Source of the DNA: Thiocapsa marina 5811 | GTDB lineage: Bacteria > Pseudomonadota > Gammaproteobacteria > Chromatiales > Chromatiaceae | Length of the DNA stretch: 64,000 nt | Assembly: GCF_000223985.1 (NCBI RefSeq) | Contig: NZ_AFWV01000013.1 | Span: 124,001 to 188,000, forward strand | Direction: 5' to 3' | Shown here: positions 57,586-64,000 of the stretch, in pieces | Layout of the letters: each line of letters starts with the position of its first letter | Numbering within the stretch: position 1 is the stretch's first letter | Program-made: the position numbers and the translations under genes | Notes under the pieces: model-generated | The model's database searches: none | What the model was told of the DNA's origin: nothing | The model's input: the letters and a program-made list of their open reading frames with translations, nothing else

Positions 57586-58602
57586 ATGGATCTCACCACC
57601 AACTATCTCGGGCTGACGATCAAGAATCCGCTGGTTCCTTCCGCCTCGCCGCTGTCCAAGAGTGTGGCCATCGCGCGCGAGCTCGAAGACCACGGTGCGG
57701 CGGCCATCATCATGTGGTCACTCTTCGAGGAGGCCGTCACCGCCGAATCCGAGAGCATGGTGCGCTTTCTGCACCACCAGGACATCGGCTTCGGCGAGGC
57801 CGAGAGCGGCTTTCTGCCCGCCCATCATGACTTCGAAGGCGCACTCGAGCGCTATCTGGAGAACATCCGCAAGCTCAAGGACGCACTGGACATCCCGGTC
57901 ATCGCCAGCCTCAACGGCGTCACGCCCGGCGGCTGGATCAAGCACGCAACCGAGCTGCAACAAGCCGGGGCCGACGCCCTCGAGCTCAACGTCTACTATG
58001 TCGCCGGCGATGTGACCCAAACCGGACTCCAGGTCGAAGAGCGTTACCTCGACCTCCTGCGCGCGCTGCGCGGGCACATCCAGATCCCGATCAACATGAA
58101 GCTCTCCCCGAGCTTCAGCTCCATCGGCAACTTCGTCGGCCAGGTCGCGGCGGCAGGCGCCAACGGAGTGGCTCTCTTCAATCGTTTCTACCAGCCCGAC
58201 ATCAACATCGACAGCCTGCGTCTTCAATCGAGCCTGCACCCCTCGACCTCCGCCGAGGCCCTGCTCGCCATGCGCTGGATCGCGATCCTCTACGGGCGCT
58301 TCGACGGCCTCTCGCTCGGCGCGACCGGCGGCGTACACACCTCCGCGGACGCTATCAAGCTCCTGCTCGCAGGCGCCGACGTGGTGCACCTGTGCAGCGC
58401 GCTCCTCGGCAAAGGACCGGCTTACACCGCGCAGATCCTCGCGGGGATCCAAGACTGGATGGAGGAGCAGGGATTCGAGTCCGTGGACGACTTCCGCGGT
58501 CGCGTCAGCGCCATCTCGGTCCCCAACCCGGCCGAGCTCGAGCGCGCCAACTACGTCAACATCCTGGACAGCTACAGCTTCTCGCCGGGTGTGATGGTTT
58601 AG
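57586..58602 (+). CDS. dihydroorotate dehydrogenase-like flavoprotein
   Basis: This 338-residue TIM-barrel protein belongs to the DHOD superfamily and commonly follows nifJ. It starts with NYLGLTIKNPLVPSASPLSKS and has the FMN phosphate loop GATGGVHTSADAIKLLLAGADVV. The usual NxxCPN catalytic block reads ELNVYYVAGD, so the catalytic Cys/Ser of true PyrD is missing; pyrimidine synthesis is unlikely. Its substrate is unknown. The context suggests a role with PFOR. GGAG lies upstream of the ATG. Confidence 0.85.
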   Translation: MDLTTNYLGLTIKNPLVPSASPLSKSVAIARELEDHGAAAIIMWSLFEEAVTAESESMVRFLHHQDIGFGEAESGFLPAHHDFEGALERYLENIRKLKDALDIPVIASLNGVTPGGWIKHATELQQAGADALELNVYYVAGDVTQTGLQVEERYLDLLRALRGHIQIPINMKLSPSFSSIGNFVGQVAAAGANGVALFNRFYQPDINIDSLRLQSSLHPSTSAEALLAMRWIAILYGRFDGLSLGATGGVHTSADAIKLLLAGADVVHLCSALLGKGPAYTAQILAGIQDWMEEQGFESVDDFRGRVSAISVPNPAELERANYVNILDSYSFSPGVMV

Positions 58603-58621
58603 CCAAGCCGGCTTCACGCGA

Positions 58622-58695
58622 GACTCGTGACACCCGCTCCGCGGTGTCACGCATGTCCCATGGCGCTCTGCGCCACGTACGACGATGGCCGGAGT
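58622..58695 (-). repeat. second dispersed repeat family, copy b
   Basis: About 74 bp that match 16762-16829 in reverse complement, including GTGACACCGCGGAGCGGGTGT. It begins about 20 bp after the DHOD-like stop. Only two copies were seen. Confidence 0.75.
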
Positions 58696-58788
58696 CAGCA
58701 GCAAATCCAGACAAGGAACAAGGGTCGGCTGCGATTGGTCTATCATTGAGCCCGAATATCAAGAGATTCATCTTGCCCGGAGACGCCG

Positions 58789-59556
58789 ATGCCGCACCGA
58801 CCACGCACCGATCGACAGGGTCCGTTTCACGTCGACCAACTCCGCGAGGGCGATCGCTACGAGCTCGCCAGCGGCCACCCCATCTATTGCGCCCCATCCG
58901 GACGCGAGCATGCCGCAACGAATCTGATCGGCGCAGCAGCGCTGGAGACCGACCCGGATGTCGAGTGGGCGGGTGTCGATGCCGGTTTTACCCCGGATTC
59001 TGGGACGTTGCGCGCACCCGATGTAGCGATCGGCCCCGCCGGCTCGGAACGGGGCTGGATAGCAGGTGCGCCGCCCTTGGCGGTCGAGTATGCCGGGCGC
59101 GGACAGGACGAGCAGGAGTTGCAGGACAAGATCGCGGAGCTGCTGCAGAGCGGCACCCAACAGGTCTGGGTCGTGCGTCTGATCGGTCCGCGGCGGGTCG
59201 AGATCTATCGGCCCGGCGAGACGATGCGCCTGGTCGGTCCCGGCGAGATCCTGAGTGCACCGGGTCTGCTGCGTAACCCGGTCCCGATCGAGGCGCTCTA
59301 CGACCGCGATGCCGCCCACCGCGCGACGCTGCGTAATCTCCTGCAACGCGAGGGTTATGAAAGTCTGGACGCCGTGCGCCAAGCGGGAGTCACGCAAGGC
59401 ATCGCCGAGTCGATCCTCGCCCTGCTCGCCGAGCGTGGGCTTGTCGTCGACTCACCGTCACGCGAACGCATCCTCGGCGAGCAGGATCCCGGGCAGTTGA
59501 GACGTTGGCTCGTCGCCGCGACGCAGGTCCAGGAAACGCATAGGCTGTTCGATTAG
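58789..59556 (+). CDS. Uma2-family (PD-(D/E)XK-fold) protein
   Basis: The first ~150 residues follow the Uma2/DUF820 restriction-endonuclease-like fold: a GDRYELASG-type start, APDVAIGP with the PD aspartate, LAVEYAGRGQDEQELQDKI with the E-x-x active-site region, and a VWVVRLIGPRRVEIYRPG strand pair. The C-terminal ~90 residues are helical and of unknown role. Uma2 proteins are numerous in cyanobacteria and phototrophs with no firm function. GGAG lies 6 nt before the ATG. The length is 255 residues. Confidence 0.75.
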   Translation: MPHRPRTDRQGPFHVDQLREGDRYELASGHPIYCAPSGREHAATNLIGAAALETDPDVEWAGVDAGFTPDSGTLRAPDVAIGPAGSERGWIAGAPPLAVEYAGRGQDEQELQDKIAELLQSGTQQVWVVRLIGPRRVEIYRPGETMRLVGPGEILSAPGLLRNPVPIEALYDRDAAHRATLRNLLQREGYESLDAVRQAGVTQGIAESILALLAERGLVVDSPSRERILGEQDPGQLRRWLVAATQVQETHRLFD

Positions 59557-59594
59557 CCAACATTCGGGAGCCAGTGTGGACCCCTGCTTCCCCG

Positions 59595-59699
59595 GGGATC
59601 GTCGACTTGCAGTCGACTTCTTCCCGGCACCGGTATCGGCATCGGTATCGTCTACCGCTGGCCTGACGGCCGCGGGGTCGACTGCAAGTCGACGATCCC
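59595..59699. repeat. long inverted repeat between converging genes
   Basis: Perfect 23-bp arms (59595-59617 and 59677-59699, GGGATCGTCGACTTGCAG core) flank 59 bp. Each arm itself contains GTCGAC twice. It lies between the converging Uma2 and methyltransferase genes and could act as a two-way terminator. Confidence 0.7.
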
Positions 59700-59764
59700 G
59701 GGAAACCGCCTGAAGGCGCCGCCCTACCCGATTGGGTTTCACACCCCTGAACCCCGAACCCGAA

Positions 59765-62404
59765 TCACCCATCCGCATCGAGAAACCGCTCGACCGGTAC
59801 GCACTTGGGCACGAGCCGACCGCTCGGACCCGGCAACATGAGTACCACCTGACGGCTCTGCTCCGGCCCATAACTCACATGAATCGGCATGTCGCTGCCG
59901 TAGAAGTACAGCCGATCGAACGGCGTCTCGGCGACGACCCAGCGTGCGACCTCCAACATATCCTCGTCCTCGACCAGAAAATCCACCGCGGCACCCAGTC
60001 GCGAACAGATGGGATGACCCAGCCGATTGCGCTCGTGCGCGGCGTGCTGGTCGCGCTTCGGATCGATCCGCCCCGGAATCGCCTTCGCCAGCGGCGCGGA
60101 GCAGAAACCATAGGTCAGGCGGATCATCCCGAAGTAGTCGATCACCGGATCCAGGACCTGCGTGGCCAGATCGCATAGCGCCGTATAGGTCTCGGGTTGC
60201 TCGGGACGGTTGGCCAGCCCAGTGGCGGCCTGCGTCTCGCCGCATTCGATCAATTGACGGTAGGTGAGAGCACGCCCGCACGGCGCGTCCGCCTCGGGGA
60301 TCGTCCGCGAGCGCACCAGTGCGTTGTCCGCGATCGTCCAACGCTGTCGCTCCAGCAACGCATCAAAAGCACCCGGCGCCGGCCCATAGCCCGACGCCGG
60401 CAAGAGGCCGAGCGCATCGAGCGCCTCGTCGAACGCAAGCTGCTCCGGATACCCGTCGCATTCCTCGTTGATGTAGCGTGATTTGCGATAGAGATACGGC
60501 GGCTCGAAGTCGTCGCCGTAGGCGAAATAATCGATATCCTGCTCCCGCAGCTTGATCTTCACCCGCTCGACCATCCGAGGCAGCACCCGCCCATCGAAAT
60601 CGTCGTACCGCATCAGGCTCAGCTTGCCCGAGCCGATGTGGATCTTCACCAAATCCGCCTCGCGGATATCGCCGTAGAGCATCGACGCGGCGCCCACATA
60701 AACCCGCAAGAGCGCCGGGAGCTGCTCGACCAATCGGCTATGCAGTTGCAGCGAGGCGCCCGAATCGAGCCAGCCCAGCCCATGCTCAGCGGCCGATCGG
60801 CAGGCGTCGGCGATCGCTTCGGTGTCGGCGATCCGAAAGAGCTGCGTGCGACCGGCCTCCAACGCGGCCGGATAGTCTCCGAAGAACGCCTTGATGTCGC
60901 GCTGCAACCCCGCGTCGAGATGCTTGTAGGCACGCCGTCGACTGAACTGCTGAAGCGCGAAATAGACCTCCAGGTCTGAGATGCGCGCCTGCTCGGCCTC
61001 CGCCAGCGCGGCCTCCGCGCCATCCGGTCCCTTCTGCATGGCGAGGAAGCGCAGCGCTTTGCCGAGACTGCCGAAACCCTCGATCAGGGGCAGCAGATCA
61101 TCGACCTCGCTCTTATCCGGCGTGCGTCCCAGACGCAGCCAGATCTCCCAAAGGCGCTCCAACGGCTCGCGGTACGCAGCATAGCGTTCAGCTGCCCGAT
61201 CGCGCCGAGCCGGCCGCTCACGCGGGGGCGGCGCCGGGCGCGTGCTCGGCATCCGGAGCCGATTGCTCCTGCGGCTATAGCGCTCCACCAGAAAGCGCTG
61301 CTCCGCGTCCTTGTCGCGGAACACATAGAGCACGCCCGGCGCGACCGGGATCGGCTCCTCGTCCAGCACCTGCTCCAGATACGTCTTGATCTCGGACTGG
61401 GTGTAATAGCGCTGAAAAGTGCCGCGCTGCGTCATCACACCGTCGCGAAACCGCTCCCCGCGCGGGTCGTTTTGGTTGGTCAGCATGACCGACACCACCA
61501 ACAGCCGCTCGGCGAGCGACCAGGCCCGGGTCAAGGCCACCAGCCGCTCGTCGAAGTCTTCGATGACGTTGATCACGAAACCGAGATTGACGATATCGGC
61601 CGCGGCGATCGGCTCGTCCGGCGCGAAATAGGGATCCCATCCGGAGGCGGTCAGCCCGTTCTCGCGCAAGCCGCGCACGTCGTCGCCGCGTCCGCAGCCG
61701 TAGTCGAACAGCCGATAGCGGCCATCCAAGAAGCCATGCCGCGCGAGTGTCTGCACCGGCGCCGAGAAACCGTAGCGGACCATCGCGGTGCGGTGTCGCG
61801 CCGCCCCCCAATCGAGCGCACCGCCGAGTCCCGCGACGTCGCGAGATAAGACGCTGCCCTCCCCCGTCCCGGTCGCCGCCTGGTCGGCGTCGGCGGCTTC
61901 GCCTGCAACACCGTCGAGATTGCCGATCGGGACCAGCGCGTGCCCTTCGATCCGGTACCCGGCATCCGCGACCAGCGCCTCCCACTGACGCCGATAGCCG
62001 ATGCGTTTGGGATCATCGAACAGCCCGATCGATTCGGCTTGCTCGGTCAGGGCGACATACTCTGCACGACCTGGATAATCGCCCGGCAGCAAAAGCTCCT
62101 TGCGATGCAGGATGGGCGGATTCAGCGAGTCTTCGTAAGTGCGATAGCCCGTCTCCCCTGTTGTGCGATCCACACGCCAGCTCTCCTTGAGCGCCGGGAA
62201 GGGGGTCTCGAAAAAATCCGGATAATTCAGAAAGGCCACCTCGGAGCCGTCCTCGGCAACGCGCACGACATTGAATGCGGGCTCGACCGACGCCCGAAGC
62301 ATCTCCAAGGCCGCGTCCACGCCGCTCGTCAACGCGGGCTCGGCGCTGTCGAGCAGCGTTCGATGCAGGTAACGCCGCCCCGCGACCGCCTTTCCGGAAC
62401 CCAT
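59765..62404 (-). CDS. DNA phosphorothioation-associated putative methyltransferase
   Basis: The 879-residue protein matches the family found near dnd phosphorothioation genes: an N-terminal GYRTYEDSLNPPILHRKELL block, then a SAM-binding domain with FDYGCGRGDDVRGL and VNLGFVINVIEDFDER, then a long helical C-terminal region of unknown function. No dndABCDE genes lie in the window, so it is an orphan here. Its start is 7 bp after the stop of the upstream Uma2 gene, so the two are cotranscribed. The substrate is not known. Confidence 0.8.
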   Translation of the reverse strand: MGSGKAVAGRRYLHRTLLDSAEPALTSGVDAALEMLRASVEPAFNVVRVAEDGSEVAFLNYPDFFETPFPALKESWRVDRTTGETGYRTYEDSLNPPILHRKELLLPGDYPGRAEYVALTEQAESIGLFDDPKRIGYRRQWEALVADAGYRIEGHALVPIGNLDGVAGEAADADQAATGTGEGSVLSRDVAGLGGALDWGAARHRTAMVRYGFSAPVQTLARHGFLDGRYRLFDYGCGRGDDVRGLRENGLTASGWDPYFAPDEPIAAADIVNLGFVINVIEDFDERLVALTRAWSLAERLLVVSVMLTNQNDPRGERFRDGVMTQRGTFQRYYTQSEIKTYLEQVLDEEPIPVAPGVLYVFRDKDAEQRFLVERYSRRSNRLRMPSTRPAPPPRERPARRDRAAERYAAYREPLERLWEIWLRLGRTPDKSEVDDLLPLIEGFGSLGKALRFLAMQKGPDGAEAALAEAEQARISDLEVYFALQQFSRRRAYKHLDAGLQRDIKAFFGDYPAALEAGRTQLFRIADTEAIADACRSAAEHGLGWLDSGASLQLHSRLVEQLPALLRVYVGAASMLYGDIREADLVKIHIGSGKLSLMRYDDFDGRVLPRMVERVKIKLREQDIDYFAYGDDFEPPYLYRKSRYINEECDGYPEQLAFDEALDALGLLPASGYGPAPGAFDALLERQRWTIADNALVRSRTIPEADAPCGRALTYRQLIECGETQAATGLANRPEQPETYTALCDLATQVLDPVIDYFGMIRLTYGFCSAPLAKAIPGRIDPKRDQHAAHERNRLGHPICSRLGAAVDFLVEDEDMLEVARWVVAETPFDRLYFYGSDMPIHVSYGPEQSRQVVLMLPGPSGRLVPKCVPVERFLDADG

Positions 62405-62411
62405 CGGTTCG

Positions 62412-63011
62412 TCAGTCCCCCGTGCTCATCAACGGATCCGTCTCGGGAGCCGGCCAGTGGATCTCCAGACCATCGACCACGCCGACAGAGGTCTGTCCTT
62501 CCAAAGCCTGCACGTCCGGCTTCCCGTAAGCGCCGTCCGCACCGAGCCGATAAATGGTCAGCACGCGATCCGTCGGGTGCAGCAGCCAGTATTCGCGCAC
62601 GCCTTGACGCTCGTAGAGTGCCCGCTTACGGACCTGATCATGGACCGCGCTCGACGGCGAGAGGATCTCGACGATCCAATCCGGAGCCCCGCGGCACCCC
62701 TTCACGTCGAGCTTGTGCGGATCGCAGATCACGGCGAGATCCGGCTGCACCACCGTGTCGACCCGAGCGTCGGACTCGTCGTGCTTCGGCAGACGCACGT
62801 CGAAGGGGGCGACATAGACCCGACAGCCGCTGCCCGCGAGCTTGGGGTGAATCTGCGCGGCCAGTTCGACGACAAACTCCTGATGCATTCGCGTCGGCGC
62901 TGGCGCCATCGCGAATGCTTCACCGTCGATCAGCTCCCAGCGTTCGTCCTCGGGCCAAAGACAATAATCACCGTAGGTGAAAGAACCGGTTTTGAGTGCG
63001 GCTCGAGGCAT
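62412..63011 (-). CDS. Uma2-family endonuclease-fold protein
   Basis: This 199-residue protein is a complete Uma2/DUF820 domain: WELIDGEAFAMAPAPTRMHQ, VQPDLAVICDP with the PD aspartate, DWIVEILSPSS with the active-site glutamate, then YERQGVREYWLLHPTDRVLTIY. GGAG lies 9 nt before ATG 63011. It is the first gene of a two-gene unit with the phosphorothioation-associated methyltransferase, which hints at a DNA-directed role, but no activity is proven for such proteins. Confidence 0.82.
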   Translation of the reverse strand: MPRAALKTGSFTYGDYCLWPEDERWELIDGEAFAMAPAPTRMHQEFVVELAAQIHPKLAGSGCRVYVAPFDVRLPKHDESDARVDTVVQPDLAVICDPHKLDVKGCRGAPDWIVEILSPSSAVHDQVRKRALYERQGVREYWLLHPTDRVLTIYRLGADGAYGKPDVQALEGQTSVGVVDGLEIHWPAPETDPLMSTGD

Positions 63012-63272
63012 GACAGTTTCTCCGTTTAAACAGCATCGGCACCGGACGACCTTGATCATAACGCCGACCGGCAGGCTGGACGAGCGAGAGCGACTTGGAA
63101 CACAATCGCATCGCAGCCACCGGCTCAGGATTGATCACAACGCGAACGCGACCGATCGCGCGTGTCGACCCCGGCGCTCGAGCCGTCTCTCGGCGACTCC
63201 CCACCACACCGGAACAGACGACAGAGTCTGATATTTTGACGACTCGCGAGGGGTTTTCGGAGAACAACGACG

Positions 63273-64000
63273 TTGCTGGATCCGAAGGGCACATCGGCCA
63301 AAACCCTACCCGGCTCGGCCGTACAGACGCTCGGCACCCTGATCAAGGTGGTGATCGTCGCCATCCTCGTCAGCCTGACACTCACCGTGCTGATACTTCT
63401 TCACGCGGGGCGTATCCAGGACGAGACCGCTGCGGAGGCATCCTTGCGGCAACTCGACGGGCTGCTCCTCATGACCAGTCGTCATCTCGCCAACCACGTC
63501 AAAGATTATGCCGCGTGGGATGAAGCCATCGAGCGCGTGCTCGTTGCGCGCGACACGGGTTGGTGGGACGACAACCCCGGTCAGTATGCGCTCTCGACAT
63601 TCAATCTCTCCCTTACCCTCGCAGCGGACGGCAGTAACCGGGTCTATTTCATCTCGCTGCCCGATGGAACACGACGCGAGCCATCCGACCTCACCCTGGC
63701 CCCCTCCACGACGGCATTGTTGGACAAGGAGCGGCGCAGTCCCGCCTACACGGCTCTGCAACCCGCGACGACGGGACTGATCGAGCTGAACGGAACGGTG
63801 TATTTGGCGGCCACGAGCCGATTCCTCGACCAGGATGATTTCGCACCGCCAGCCGAGGCCACCGGCGCCGTCATGCTCTTTGCGCTCGCACTTGATGAGA
63901 AGGTTCTTCCAGTGCTCGGCGACATCATGGGGGTACGACTTGTTCGCGATGCGGCAGCCGAATCCGGCAAGGCTCGCATGCCGCTCACGCTCGTCGACGG
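63273..64000 (+). CDS. N-terminal part of a membrane sensor (CHASE4-like), cut by window end
   Basis: The frame is open from TTG 63273 to the end of the window (242 residues). A membrane helix (about 23-46, KVVIVAILVSLTLTVLILL) is followed by a periplasmic region with KDYAAWDEA and DTGWWDDN, the pattern of CHASE4 sensory domains. The output domain lies beyond the window; such proteins usually end in GGDEF/EAL or kinase domains. GGAGAAC lies about 8-10 nt before the TTG start. Confidence 0.75.
   Translation, partial: MLDPKGTSAKTLPGSAVQTLGTLIKVVIVAILVSLTLTVLILLHAGRIQDETAAEASLRQLDGLLLMTSRHLANHVKDYAAWDEAIERVLVARDTGWWDDNPGQYALSTFNLSLTLAADGSNRVYFISLPDGTRREPSDLTLAPSTTALLDKERRSPAYTALQPATTGLIELNGTVYLAATSRFLDQDDFAPPAEATGAVMLFALALDEKVLPVLGDIMGVRLVRDAAAESGKARMPLTLVD

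Noticed and set aside
57586-58602. Calling the nifJ neighbour pyrD.
   Set aside because: The NxxCPN/S catalytic block is missing, and this subfamily tracks with nifJ rather than pyrimidine genes.
59765-63011. A complete dnd phosphorothioation system.
   Set aside because: Only the associated methyltransferase is present; no dndA-E-like proteins were found among the neighbouring genes.

Overview
This GC-rich window comes from a gammaproteobacterium and most resembles a purple sulfur bacterium (Chromatiaceae, Thiocapsa/Allochromatium-like). That placement is an inference. It rests on a gammaproteobacterial fatty-acid/cell-envelope gene order combined with strongly anaerobic redox genes (two pyruvate:ferredoxin oxidoreductases, a long anaerobe-type RnfB, a hemerythrin). 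No photosynthesis genes, rRNA, tRNA or CRISPR arrays were seen.

Layout: 1-8.3 kb is a tightly packed + strand operon, (fabH)-fabD-fabG-acpP-fabF-pabC-mltG-tmk-holB-pilZ-tatD, with several 4-nt overlaps. 8.4-13.4 kb carries a two-domain polyphosphate:AMP phosphotransferase, an NfeD/SPFH membrane pair and an exopolysaccharide-initiating sugar-phosphate transferase. 13.7-19.3 kb holds an orphan HPt protein, cysM, rlmD, a CYTH protein, an L,D-transpeptidase, hslR and a glutaredoxin gene. 19.4-28.8 kb has pepN, lptF, a bacteriohemerythrin and a potFGHI-type polyamine importer. 29.1-32.7 kb has a MerR-type regulator, a fused HisH-HisF with eukaryote-like sequence and a ClpP-fold lipoprotein.

33.0-44.6 kb is the most striking region. 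It reads rnfB, a 1645-residue pyruvate:ferredoxin oxidoreductase with a ferredoxin fused to its C terminus, then rnfC-D-G-E-A, a 55-residue Cys-rich membrane protein, and a plant-type ferredoxin:NADP reductase. The order suggests one module that takes electrons from a 2-oxoacid, passes them through a tethered ferredoxin to the Rnf ion pump, and exchanges them with NADP. A second, normal-sized PFOR (nifJ) with its usual DHOD-like partner lies at 53.6-58.6 kb.

The rest includes an adenylate cyclase fused to a PilZ domain, a degenerate DUF2779 protein, a frameshifted TacT-like acetyltransferase, prfC, rimI, a Pit-type phosphate transporter, two Uma2 nuclease-fold proteins flanking an orphan DNA-phosphorothioation-associated methyltransferase, and the start of a CHASE4-type sensor cut by the window end.

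A family of about ten ~86-bp palindromic elements with TAAACCGCG-type terminal inverted repeats is scattered through the window. Several overlap stop codons and some sit just before start codons, so the elements appear to have shaped gene ends here.
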